This document shows, in pieces, positions 54,435 to 62,724 of a DNA stretch of 64,000 nucleotides; within the stretch, counting starts at the first letter, position 1, and every line of letters begins with the position of its first letter. This DNA comes from Luteimicrobium album (GTDB taxonomy: Bacteria; Actinomycetota; Actinomycetes; Actinomycetales; Cellulomonadaceae). The stretch covers positions 1,550,001 through 1,614,000 of the forward strand of contig NZ_BSUK01000001.1 of the NCBI RefSeq assembly GCF_030161555.1. Reading direction: 5' to 3'. The notes under the pieces were generated by a model. It was not told where the DNA came from. It saw only the letters and a program-made list of their open reading frames with translations, and ran no database searches. The position numbers and the translations under genes are program-made.

Positions 54435-54446
54435 CGCAATCTTGCG
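54435..54446. promoter_or_regulatory. Dyad upstream of the glucanase
   Basis: CGCAA-TC-TTGCG in an unusually AT-rich patch (54428-54447), about 145 bp before ATG 54293 on the minus strand. Possible sugar-responsive (LacI-like) operator. Confidence 0.4.
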
Positions 54447-54469
54447 TGAAGATCCGACGGGTCGCCTTG

Positions 54470-54748
54470 CTAGCGGCCGAGGCCGAGATGCAGCAGCAGC
54501 GCCTCGTCCAGCGCGGCCAGGGTGAGGGCGTCGAGCGCACCGGCCCGGCCGACGAACCGCTCCACGTCGAGCGAGCGGACCTGCTCGGCCTGCGCCTTCG
54601 AGTCGCGGTCCAGGCCGGCGGTCCCGGCCGGTACGAGCACCTGGAACGGCAGGACGCGGGCGACGTTGGTCGTCAGCGGCACGATCGTCAGGACCCCACG
54701 CCCCGAGCGCTGCGCAGCCCGGTTGCGGGCGTCGTTCGACACGATCAC
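54470..54748 (-). CDS. MazF/PemK-type toxin, 5' end unresolved
   Basis: VIVSNDARNRAAQRSGRGVL, LTIVPLTTNVARVLPFQVLV and EQVRSLDVERFV are characteristic of MazF endoribonucleases. Homologues begin about 12 residues earlier; in the same frame RDVTVDGQKVRR is visible upstream, but without a start codon, so a base may be lost near 54780. GTG 54748 is only the first available start. No antitoxin gene adjacent. Overlaps the 3' end of the F420-reductase-like gene if extended. Confidence 0.7.
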   Translation of the reverse strand: MIVSNDARNRAAQRSGRGVLTIVPLTTNVARVLPFQVLVPAGTAGLDRDSKAQAEQVRSLDVERFVGRAGALDALTLAALDEALLLHLGLGR

Positions 54749-54782
54749 GACGCGCCGGACCTTCTGCCCGTCGACGGTGACG

Positions 54783-55412
54783 TCACGGGGCGACGAGCGC
54801 GAAGCCCCCGTCCCACGCGGTCGCTCCCGACGACGCCAGCGTCATCTGGAGGAAGCCGAGCGCTTCGAGCTCACGCGCGCGCTTCAGGCCGCCCGCGTCG
54901 ACGCCCCGCAGGCCCGCCGCGTTCGCGAGGTCGACGACGGCCTGGCGGCCGCCGCCGTCGTCGCCGGCGACGAGCACCGTCAGGGGCGCGCCGGCGAGCG
55001 TGCCCCGCGCCAGCGCCGCCGCGAACGTGGTGCTGAACGCCTTGACGACCCTCGCGTCGGGCGCGGCCTCCTGGATCACCGCCGTGGCCGACGAGTCGGC
55101 CGGGACGACGAGCGCGTCGAACGTCGAGAAGTCCACCGGGTTGGTGATGTCGACGACGACCCGGCCCGCGAGCGCGTCACGCTGCTGCGCGGCGACCTCC
55201 GTCGCGGCCGCGAACGGGAGCGCGAGCACGACGATCTCCCCGGCCAACGGGTCTCCGAGGGCACCGGGGATGCCGTCGCCGAGCTCCGTGGTCACCGCGC
55301 GGGCCTCCTCGGGTGCCCGGCTCACCACCTGAAGGTCCGCACCGGCGGCCAGCGCGACCCCCGCGATCGCCCGGGCCATCCCGCCGGCCCCGATGATGCT
55401 CACGCTCGTCAT
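54783..55412 (-). CDS. NADPH-dependent F420 reductase-like dehydrogenase
   Basis: 209 residues. SVSIIGAGGMARAIAGVALAAG, EIVVLALPFAAATEVAAQ, RVVVDITNPVDFSTFDALV, VVKAFSTTFAAALARG and a C-terminal AREELEALGFLQM-like segment. Close to NADP_Rossmann oxidoreductases of the Npd/F420 family that may act with F420 or other cofactor. ATG 55412 with RBS GGAGG. Confidence 0.85.
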   Translation of the reverse strand: MTSVSIIGAGGMARAIAGVALAAGADLQVVSRAPEEARAVTTELGDGIPGALGDPLAGEIVVLALPFAAATEVAAQQRDALAGRVVVDITNPVDFSTFDALVVPADSSATAVIQEAAPDARVVKAFSTTFAAALARGTLAGAPLTVLVAGDDGGGRQAVVDLANAAGLRGVDAGGLKRARELEALGFLQMTLASSGATAWDGGFALVAP

Positions 55413-55538
55413 GACGCTCCTCCTTCGTCTTCGGAAGGTTGCCCGCGACGGCGGTCGACCCCTTCCCGTCCAGCGTCCGTCCGCGCGTCCGACGCCGCAC
55501 CCCGGCTCCAGCTCGCCCGCCTCGTGAGAGCGCCGTGG

Positions 55539-56401
55539 TCAGGCGGCGGCGCGCTCCTTGCGGAACAGCGCCAGCGCCCACACGTACGACCCGACCCCGA
55601 TGACGACGGCCCAGATCGCGGTCGCGACGACGTCGGACGTCTCGACCGACCCGGCCAGGAGCCCGCGGACCGTGTCGATGAACGGCGTGAACGGCTGGTG
55701 CTCGGCGAACCAGGCCAGCCACCCCGGCATCGAGTCGACGGGCACGAACCCGCTGCCGAGGAACGGCAGGAGGATGAGGACCATCGGCAGGTTGCTCGCG
55801 GTCTCGACGCTCTTCGCGACGAGCCCGAACGCGGCGCCGAGCCACACGATCGCGAACGACAGCAGGACGACGACGCCCAGCAGGGCGAGCCAGTCGGCGG
55901 GGTGGCCGCCGGCCGGTAGCCCATGACGAGCGCCAGCCCGAGCACGACGGCGGACGTCAGGACGGCCTCGATCGTCACCGCCAGCACGTGCCCGCCGATG
56001 ATCGAGCCGCGTGAGACGGGCATGGTCCGGAACCGCGACGCGATGCCGCGCGTCACGTCCATCGACACGGAGATCGCGGCCCCCGACGCGGCCCCCGCGA
56101 TCGCCATGACCAGGATCGTGGGTGCGACGAACGCGAGGTAGGCCGCGCGGTCCGTCTCGCCGCCGGTGAGGGCGAGCACGTCGGCCGGGAGACCGGCGCC
56201 GAGCGTCCCGCCGAACACGTACACGGACAGCAGGAGGAACAGGATCGGGCCGCCGATCACGAAGACCGTGAGGCCGGGGTACCGCAGGACGTGCAGGAGG
56301 TTGCGCCGCAGCATGGTGACCCAGTCGCACGCGGTGGAGGGGCGTCGTCGGGCCGCGGGTGCGGGGTGGGACGGCGCGAGCGTGCTCGGTGCGGTGGTCA
56401 T
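55539..56401 (-). CDS. ABC-2 transporter permease (DrrB-like), frameshifted
   Basis: 287 residues after repair of one lost base near 55908 (MGYRPAGGHPADW). Six helices: YPGLTVFVIGGPILFLLLSVYVFGG, YLAFVAPTILVMAIAGAASG, DVTRGIASRFRTMPVSRGSI (amphipathic loop typical of ABC-2), LSFAIVWLGAAFGLVAKSV. Daunorubicin-type export. ATGA overlap with its ATPase. Confidence 0.88.
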
Positions 56402-57363
56402 GACAGCTCCTTCGCGACGGACGCCGTGGCGCCGGCGGGCCGGGTGAGGGACAGGAAGACCTCGTCGAGGTCGGGGGTCTCGACGCTGATGCTCGCCGAG
56501 GTGACGCCGGCGTCCTCGAGGCGGTCGAGCACGCCGCGGACGGCCGCCAGCTCGTCGCCGCTGGGGATGCGGGCGCTGAGGGTGGCGTCGTCGCGGACGG
56601 CGTCGGGGAAGGCGCGGGTCACGGCGTCGAGCTGAGCAGGGTCGGCGACCCCGACCCGGACGTGCCCGCCCGGGACCCGGCGCTTGAGCTCGGCGGGCGT
56701 CCCCTCGGCGACGATCCGGCCGCAGTCGAGCACGCCGACGGTGTCGGCGAGCTGGTCCGCCTCCTCGAGGTACTGCGTGGTGAGGAGGATGGTCGTGCCG
56801 TCCGCGACGATCTCCCGGACGATGTCCCACAGCTCGCGCCGGCTGCGCGGGTCGAGGCCGGTGGACGGCTCGTCGAGGTAGATCACGCTGGGTCCGCCGA
56901 CGAGGGTCATGGCGAGGTCGAGCTTGCGGGTCATGCCGCCCGAGTAGGTGGCGGCGGTGCGGTCGGCGGACTCGGTGAGGCCGAAGAGCTCGAGCAGCTC
57001 CGCGGCCCGACGACGTCCCTCGGCCCGGGGCAGGTGGAGCAGGTCCGCCATGAGCCGGAGGTTCTCGGTGCCGGTGAGCAGGTCGTCGACGGCGGAGAGC
57101 TGGCCGGTGACGCCGATGGCGTCGCGGACCGCGTCGGCCGAGCGGACGACGTCGTACCCCGCGACCCGCGCCGTCCCCGAGTCGGGGCGAAGGAGCGTCG
57201 CGAGGGTGGACACGAGCGTCGTCTTGCCGGCGCCGTTGGGGCCGAGAAGCGCGTAGACGCTGCCGGCGGGGACGGTGAGCGAGACGTCGTCGAGGACGAC
57301 GTGGTCGCCGTAGGACCGGCGGAGGTGCTCGACCTCGATGGCCGGTGCTGCGCTGGGAAGCAT
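56398..57363 (-). CDS. ABC-2 transporter ATPase (DrrA-like)
   Basis: 321 residues. Walker A GPNGAGKTT, IGVTGQLSAVDDLLTGTENL (DrrA-type), signature YSGGMTRKLDLAM, Walker B VIYLDEPSTGLDPRSRR, switch TTQYLEEADQLAD, and C-terminal PDLDEVFLSLTR regulatory domain typical of antibiotic-resistance exporters. ATG 57363 with GAGAGG RBS. Pairs with the permease downstream. Confidence 0.92.
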   Translation of the reverse strand: MLPSAAPAIEVEHLRRSYGDHVVLDDVSLTVPAGSVYALLGPNGAGKTTLVSTLATLLRPDSGTARVAGYDVVRSADAVRDAIGVTGQLSAVDDLLTGTENLRLMADLLHLPRAEGRRRAAELLELFGLTESADRTAATYSGGMTRKLDLAMTLVGGPSVIYLDEPSTGLDPRSRRELWDIVREIVADGTTILLTTQYLEEADQLADTVGVLDCGRIVAEGTPAELKRRVPGGHVRVGVADPAQLDAVTRAFPDAVRDDATLSARIPSGDELAAVRGVLDRLEDAGVTSASISVETPDLDEVFLSLTRPAGATASVAKELS

Positions 57364-57469
57364 GGTGATTCCTCTCATCACGGGCATGTCGGTCCTGATT
57401 CAGGGTGTGCGAAACCGTGCCGCGGGCCGAGGGGGCCGGGCGGCCTGGGTGAGTACGGGTGCCTTTCGC

Positions 57470-57498
57470 CGAAGTAGTACGGCGGCCGTACTACTTCG
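57470..57498. repeat. Dispersed palindromic element, copy B
   Basis: Perfect 14-bp arms CGAAGTAGTACGGC / GCCGTACTACTTCG with a single-base centre, 10 nt beyond the end of the DUF4097 gene. The right arm equals the core of copy A. Confidence 0.75.
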
Positions 57499-57507
57499 CG
57501 GGGGTGG

Positions 57508-58398
57508 TCAGGGGCGCGGGCGGCGGACGGTGACGTCGCCCCAGCTCGTCTGGGCGTGGATCTCCACGGTCGGGCTGTCGGCGTCGTCGGCGGACGGGGC
57601 CGACGACGGCTCGAGCTCGCTGCGGACGGACCCGCTCGTGCTGCCGAGGTCGAGCCACGCGGCGACGCCCTCGGGGACGCCGATGTCGATCGAGCCGTAG
57701 CCGGACTCGACCCGGACCTGGCCGCGGTCGATGCGCTCGACGACGGTCTGGCCGTAGCTGCCCTTGATCTCGACGTCGCCGCGCGCGTTCTCGACGGTGA
57801 CGTCGGCGTGGGCGCTCCGGACGGCGAGGGTGCCGGTGATCTCGCCGACGATCGTGGAGCCGTTGTGGCACTTCACGGTCGCGTCGCCGGCGATCTCCCG
57901 GACCCGGACCGCTCCGACTGCCGCGGTCAGCGTGACCGCTCCGGTGGCCCGGCCGACGGTGATCGCCCCGGCGGAGCTCTGCAGCTCGAGCGGGCCGGCC
58001 TCGTCGACGCGCAGGTCGCCCGCGGAGGTGCGGAACGTGACCGCGCCGAGGGCGCCGCGCGTCACGAGGTTGCCCGCGGCGAGCCGACCGCGGAGCTCGG
58101 AGCCCTCGGGCAGCTCGACGAGCACGTCGACGGAGTCCTTGGAGGGGCCGAGCGGGTTGAACCGCCACGAGCGCGGCGTGCGGATCCGGAGGACGCCGTC
58201 CGCGAGCTCGACGGTCGTCTCGGAGGCGAGGCGGGCGTCGCCGCTGCGGTCGGGGCGGTGGGGCGTGACGGTGACGACGGTGTCGTCCCGCTCGCTCGCG
58301 ACGACGTCGAGCCGCGCCCAGGCGAGCTCGGCGTCGAGGACCACGGGACCGGGTGTCGGGAACTGCTGCGGGGCGGGGGTGCTGGTCTGGACGGTCAT
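57508..58398 (-). CDS. DUF4097-type beta-strand repeat protein
   Basis: 296 residues, with repeated short beta units: GDLRVDEAGPLELQSSAGAI, VTLTAAVGAVRVREIAGDAT, VRSAHADVTVENARGDVEIK, GQVRVESGYGSIDIGVPEG. Bactofilin/adhesin-like solenoid predicted. No signal peptide, so cytoplasmic in contrast to some envelope relatives. ATG overlaps the regulator's stop (ATGA), so it is the second gene of a two-gene unit. Confidence 0.85.
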   Translation of the reverse strand: MTVQTSTPAPQQFPTPGPVVLDAELAWARLDVVASERDDTVVTVTPHRPDRSGDARLASETTVELADGVLRIRTPRSWRFNPLGPSKDSVDVLVELPEGSELRGRLAAGNLVTRGALGAVTFRTSAGDLRVDEAGPLELQSSAGAITVGRATGAVTLTAAVGAVRVREIAGDATVKCHNGSTIVGEITGTLAVRSAHADVTVENARGDVEIKGSYGQTVVERIDRGQVRVESGYGSIDIGVPEGVAAWLDLGSTSGSVRSELEPSSAPSADDADSPTVEIHAQTSWGDVTVRRPRP

Positions 58399-58997
58399 GG
58401 TCTTTCCCCTTGCTGCGTGATGGTCGGACTGGCGTGTGATGGTCGGACGTCGGGTTGCCTACCGGGCCCAGCCGGTGACGCGGCGGCCGTCGGCGACGGC
58501 GGGCGTGGTGCCGGGCTGGGGGCGGGGGTGGTCTCGAGGGCGGCGGCGACCGCCCGGACGAGCCAGGTGTTGAGCGAGACGCCGTCGCGGACGGCGGCCG
58601 CCTCGACCTGTGTCTTGAGCGCGTCGGGGAGGCGGAGCGTGGTGCGGGTGGTGGGGGCGTCGTCGACGACGGCGCTCGGCTGGGTCGCGACCGGCGACGT
58701 CACGGCGGGCGCGAGTGGTGTCGGCGTGGTGTCACGCTCGGCGAAGGCCGGGGCGACGGGCGCGTTGACGACGAACTCGGGCTCGCGCCCGCGCAGCCGC
58801 ACGTCGACGCCGCCCGGCGCGAGCTCGGCGCTGATCTCGCCCGCGGCCTCGGAGAGCGCCTCGAGCAGGACGAGCCGGGTGGCGGCGTCGAGCGGCAGGA
58901 CGAGCCGTTCCGCGACGGCGCGGGCCTCGTCCCCGGCGGCCTCGGCTGCCGCCACGAGCTGGCGCTGGAGTTCGTCGACGTATCCGTGAAGTTCCAT
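58395..58997 (-). CDS. HicB/Arc-like ribbon-helix-helix DNA-binding protein
   Basis: 200 residues. The C-terminal part has a ribbon-helix-helix: RTTLRLPDALKTQVEAAAVR then DGVSLNTWLVRAV. The N-terminal 100 residues are helical (QRQLVAAAEAAGDEARAVAE) without recognised function. ATG 58997; 59009 is possible. Three ATGACACCA repeats at 58996-59047 cover the start region, typical of RHH autoregulation. Coupled to the DUF4097 gene. Confidence 0.82.
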   Translation of the reverse strand: MELHGYVDELQRQLVAAAEAAGDEARAVAERLVLPLDAATRLVLLEALSEAAGEISAELAPGGVDVRLRGREPEFVVNAPVAPAFAERDTTPTPLAPAVTSPVATQPSAVVDDAPTTRTTLRLPDALKTQVEAAAVRDGVSLNTWLVRAVAAALETTPAPSPAPRPPSPTAAASPAGPGRQPDVRPSHASPTITQQGERP

Positions 58998-59047
58998 GAC
59001 ACCAACCATGACACCATGATGATGTCACGTCAACGGATATGACACCA
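58996..59047. promoter_or_regulatory. Three direct repeats over the RHH gene start
   Basis: ATGACACCA at 58996-59004, 59008-59016 and 59039-59047 (spaced 12 and 31 bp). Likely cooperative operator of the ribbon-helix-helix protein; TTGACG on the minus strand between the repeats may be the -35. Confidence 0.6.
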
Positions 59048-59125
59048 CGGACTCGCAGGGGTGGTGGCAGGTGGCGTACGCGCGCCCGCGCTGCGCCGTC
59101 GTCGGGGCGCCGCTAGGTTGCGAGC

Positions 59126-60213
59126 ATGACGGGCGACATCACCATCGGGACCCTCGCCGACACCGCGGGCGGGAGCAGCGCGACGCTCCGGGCCTCCCGG
59201 TTCAACCGGCACACGTTCTGGTGCGGGCAGAGCGGCTCGGGCAAGACGTACGCGCTCGGCGTCGTCCTCGAGCGACTGCTCGTCGGCACCCGGCTGCCGA
59301 TGCTCGTCCTCGACCCCAACGCGGACTTCGTCCGGCTGGGGAGGTCCGTGAGGAGACCGACCCCGAGGCCGCCGCGGCCCTGGGCGCCCTCGACGTCCGG
59401 GTGCTGCGCCCGCGCGGTGTCGGTGGTGCGGAGCCGCTGCACGTCCGGTACGTCGACATGGCGCTGCGGGCCCGGGCCGCGCTCCTCCAGATCGACCCCG
59501 TCCGCGACGCGGACGAGTACAACGTCCTGCTGCACCTCGAGGGCGAGATCGGGCCGCTCGAGAGCGACCGCCTTGCCACCGTGCTGCGCGAGTCCGACGA
59601 CCCCGCCAAGCACGCCCTGCTTCGCCGGCTCGAGAACCTCGGCGTGCTCGAGTGGGACGTCTGGGCGCGGGGGCAGGCGTCCGCGGAGGACGTCGTCGAC
59701 GCGCACCCCCGAGCGACCGTCGTGGACCTCGGCGGCTTCCGCGAGCCGCAGGAGGCCAAGGTCGCGGCGCTCGCGGTCCTCGACCACCTCTGGGCGACGC
59801 GCGAGCAGCGCGAGCCGATGCTCATCGTCATCGACGAGGCGCACAACCTGTGCCGGCCCGACCCGGAGACCGACGTCGAGGCCGCACTGACCGAGCGGAT
59901 CGTGCAGATCGCCGCCGAGGGGCGCAAGTACGGGCTGTGGCTCGTCCTGTCGACGCAGCGGCCTTCGAAGGTGCACGTCAACGCGCTCTCGCAGTGCGAC
60001 AACCTCGCACTCATGCGGATGAGCTCGCCGCGCGACCTGGCCGAGCTGGGCGACGTCTTCGGGTACGCGCCCGCCGACCTGCTCGCGGCCTCGCCCCACT
60101 TCCTGCAGGGGCAGGCCCTGTTCGCGGGCGGCTTCGTGCCCGAGGCGTCGGTGGTGCAGGTCGCGGCGCGCTGGACGCACGAGGGCGGGTCGGACGTCGC
60201 GGTCCCCCTCTGA
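59126..60213 (+). CDS. HerA-like/DUF87 ATPase, frameshifted
   Basis: Stand-alone ATP-binding protein of the HerA/VirB4-type. FWCGQSGSGKTYALGVVLER holds Walker A; VLDPNADFVRLG marks the family; Walker B is PMLIVIDEAHNL, with STQRPSKVHVNALSQC and MRMSSPRDLAEL after it. The G run 59338-59341 has lost one base, restored reading RLGEVREETDPEA. 362 residues. ATG 59126 is 8 nt behind TAGGTT (leaderless). Usually HerA pairs with NurA; none is visible here. Confidence 0.85.
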
Positions 60214-60260
60214 CCCCGACGCTGCCCGCCCGCGTGGGCGCCGCGTGCCAGGATCGCGGG

Positions 60261-60806
60261 GTGCCGAGCGACCACCTGATGGAGATCCGCAGCCCCGAGT
60301 TCCAGGCGATGGCGGCCCGTGTCGAGGAGGCGTACGCGCTGACAGCGCGGCTCAACGCCCTGCCGTTCGAGGACCGCGAGGGCAAGGCCGCGCTCCTCGA
60401 GGAGCTGCTCGGGCACCCGCTGCCGGAGCGCGTGACGATCCACCCGCCCTTCTACACGGACCACGGGCTGAACCTGGAGCTCGGGGAGCGCGTCTTCGTG
60501 AACCAGGGCTGCACGTTCCTCGACTACGCGGGCATCCGGCTGGGCGCGGGCACGATGGTCGCGCCGAAGGTCACGTTCATCACGGTCGGGCACCCCGTCC
60601 ACCCCGAGCCCCGGCACCACTACCTCACGGGCGGTCCCATCGACGTCGCTGAGAGCGTCTGGATCGGGGCCGGCGCGACGATCCTGCCGGGCGTGACCAT
60701 CGGTCGTGACGCCGTCGTCGCGGCGGGGGCCGTGGTCGCCGACGACGTCCCGGCCGGGACCCTGGTCACGGGCACCAAGGCGACCGTCCGCCGGACCTGG
60801 GTCTGA
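60261..60806 (+). CDS. Left-handed beta-helix sugar O-acetyltransferase (Maa/LacA-like)
   Basis: 181 residues. YTDHGLNLELGERVFVNQGC, LDYAGIRLGAGTMVAPKVTF, TVGHPVHPEPRHHY (catalytic His) and WIGAGATILPGVTIG hexapeptide repeats. Acetyl-CoA-dependent acetylation of a sugar or other hydroxyl. GTG 60261 with CAGGAT 8 nt before. Convergent with the MFS gene 3 nt away. Confidence 0.92.
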   Translation: MPSDHLMEIRSPEFQAMAARVEEAYALTARLNALPFEDREGKAALLEELLGHPLPERVTIHPPFYTDHGLNLELGERVFVNQGCTFLDYAGIRLGAGTMVAPKVTFITVGHPVHPEPRHHYLTGGPIDVAESVWIGAGATILPGVTIGRDAVVAAGAVVADDVPAGTLVTGTKATVRRTWV

Positions 60807-60809
60807 CCG

Positions 60810-61991
60810 TCAGGCCGAGGGGAACGTCCGGCGTGCCACGAGGACGATCACCAGCCCGGCCGCGACGAGCCCGGCGCCCAGCCAGGGGAGCACGCCCAGG
60901 CTGCCGACGTGGAGCACCAGGGCCCCGAGCGCCGCACCGCCCCCGATCCCGACGTTGGCGGTCGCGTTGACCAGCGCGCCCGCGACGTCGGGCGAGGCGC
61001 CCCGGGCCCGGACGGCCGCCGTCTGGAAGATCGACGCGATCGCCCCGAACGACGCGCCCCACACGGCGGTCGCACCGAGCACGCCGCCGCGTGACGGGTA
61101 GGCAAGGGCGAGCGCGACGAGCGAGGCCGCCAGCACGGCGAGCACGAGGACGGCGCTCTGGCGGGGTGCGACGTCGAGCCGGGCGGCACTGAACCAGAGC
61201 CCCAGCAGGCCGACCGCTCCGACCCCGAGCAGGACGGCGCCCACGGCGCCCTCCGCGACGCCCGCGTGGAGCAGCAGCACCGCGACGTAGGTGTAGACGA
61301 CGTACTGCCCGAGGTAGACGACGGCGTTGGTCGTGACGGCGGCCGCGAGCTGCGGGCGACGGCCGGCGACGGGGTGCGTGTGCTCGTTCTCCGACGCGAC
61401 GGGAGGCAGGAACGCCGCGACGAGGACGGTCGTCACGAGGCACACGCCGGCGAGCACCGCGAAGGCGAGCCGCCAGCCGACGGCGGTGCCGAGCGTCGTC
61501 GACAGCGGGACGCCGAGCACGAAGCCCGCGGACGCCCCCGCGGTCACGAGGGCCATCGCCCGGCCGGTCAGGTGGGGCCGGACGAGGCGCGCCGCGTAGC
61601 CGATGCTGAGCGAGAAGAACAGCGCGTGCGCGACCCCGCCGAGCGCGCGGGCGCCCGCGACGACCCCGAACGCAGGGGCCACGGCCACGACGCCGTTGCT
61701 CACCGTGTACGCGACGAGCGTCGTCAGGAGGAGCCCCTTGCGGGGCAGGTGACGCGTGCCGAGGGTGAGGGGCAGCGCGAGCGCGGCGACCATGAACGCG
61801 TAGACCGTGACCAGCAGCCCGACGGTCGAGTCCGAGACGTCGAAGGCGTCCCCGATCTGGGGCAGCAGCCCCACCGGGAGCATCTCGGTGGTGATCGCGG
61901 CGAACGTCGCGAGCGTGAGGGCGACGATCCCGCCCGCGGCGTCGCGGATGCTCGACGCCGGCTCGGCGGCGGTCGGGCGGGAGTAGGTCAC
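60810..61991 (-). CDS. MFS transporter (DHA1 exporter)
   Basis: 393 residues, twelve helices. ALTLATFAAITTEMLPVGLL, VTVYAFMVAALALPLTLGTR (motif A), ARALGGVAHALFFSLSIGYA, AGASAGFVLGVPLSTTLG. Drug/amino-acid exporter type. GTG 61991. Divergently oriented from the tetR locus only in part; lies downstream of tetR and 49 nt from its stop. Confidence 0.9.
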   Translation of the reverse strand: MTYSRPTAAEPASSIRDAAGGIVALTLATFAAITTEMLPVGLLPQIGDAFDVSDSTVGLLVTVYAFMVAALALPLTLGTRHLPRKGLLLTTLVAYTVSNGVVAVAPAFGVVAGARALGGVAHALFFSLSIGYAARLVRPHLTGRAMALVTAGASAGFVLGVPLSTTLGTAVGWRLAFAVLAGVCLVTTVLVAAFLPPVASENEHTHPVAGRRPQLAAAVTTNAVVYLGQYVVYTYVAVLLLHAGVAEGAVGAVLLGVGAVGLLGLWFSAARLDVAPRQSAVLVLAVLAASLVALALAYPSRGGVLGATAVWGASFGAIASIFQTAAVRARGASPDVAGALVNATANVGIGGGAALGALVLHVGSLGVLPWLGAGLVAAGLVIVLVARRTFPSA

Positions 61992-62040
61992 CCGGTCACT
62001 CTGGCACGCGGGTCGAAACGATGCGAGCGGCGGTGCGCGG

Positions 62041-62640
62041 TCAGGCGCGCGCTGCGTCCAGCAGGGCGGCGGCGGCGTCGCGGGCCTCGGGGCCCGCTGT
62101 CGCGGCGCGGTCGATGCGGATGGCGAGGCCGGCGCCGTCGTAGATCATCTGGAGCTGACGGCCCAGGGTCTCGGGGTTCTTCGCCCCCGCCTCGCGGGAG
62201 AGGTCGGTGAGCACGCCCAGCAGCCAGGCGCGGTAGCTCTCGGTCTCCTCGACCGCCGCGCTGCCGGGCTCGGACTCCGCTGCGGCGGCGGTGAACGCGC
62301 ACCCGCGGTACCCGGGCTCGGCGAACCGCTCGGCCTGGGCGTCGAAGACGGCGAGGACGCGCTCACGTGGGTCCGTGTGCGCGGCGACGTGCCGCTCGAT
62401 CCGGGCCTGGATGCGCTCGTGCCGGAGGACGAGGTACGCGCGGACGAGCTCGTCCTTGGACCCGTAGGTGCTGTACAGGGACGCCTTCGCGACCCCCGCG
62501 TGCTCGATGATCCGGTCGATGCCGACTGTGTGGACGCCCTCCGCGTAGAACAGCTCGTTCGCGGCGTCGAGCAGGCGCTCGCGAGCCGTCCGGCGGTCGG
62601 TGGCCGACCCCGTGGTGCCGGCGGTGGCTGTCGTGCTCAT
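62041..62640 (-). CDS. TetR/AcrR-family regulator
   Basis: 199 residues. ARERLLDAANELFYAEGVHT, VGIDRIIEHAGVAKASLYSTY (helix-turn-helix), SKDELVRAYLVLRHERIQARI; C-terminal TetR_C-type ligand domain with YRGCAFTAAAAESE. Divergent from an MFS gene with two operators between; probably represses that exporter and itself. Confidence 0.92.
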   Translation of the reverse strand: MSTTATAGTTGSATDRRTARERLLDAANELFYAEGVHTVGIDRIIEHAGVAKASLYSTYGSKDELVRAYLVLRHERIQARIERHVAAHTDPRERVLAVFDAQAERFAEPGYRGCAFTAAAAESEPGSAAVEETESYRAWLLGVLTDLSREAGAKNPETLGRQLQMIYDGAGLAIRIDRAATAGPEARDAAAALLDAARA

Positions 62641-62653
62641 GTGTTGACTCTAA

Positions 62654-62699
62654 CAGACAGGTCTGTCTAGTGTGAAGGTTCGCCAGACAGACCTGTCTG
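62654..62699. promoter_or_regulatory. Paired TetR operators
   Basis: CAGACAGGTCTGTCT (62654-62668) and its reverse complement AGACAGACCTGTCTG (62685-62699), centres 31 bp apart (three turns). The plus-strand promoter TTGACT (62644) -18 bp- TAGTGT (62668) overlaps the first site. Confidence 0.8.
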
Positions 62700-62724
62700 G
62701 CTGATCGATCACCCGGAGGACGAC

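Noticed and set aside
57388..57507. Possible small RNA between the ABC and DUF4097 genes
   Set aside because: Only the palindromic element is distinctive and it fits a repeat or terminator; no promoter seen.
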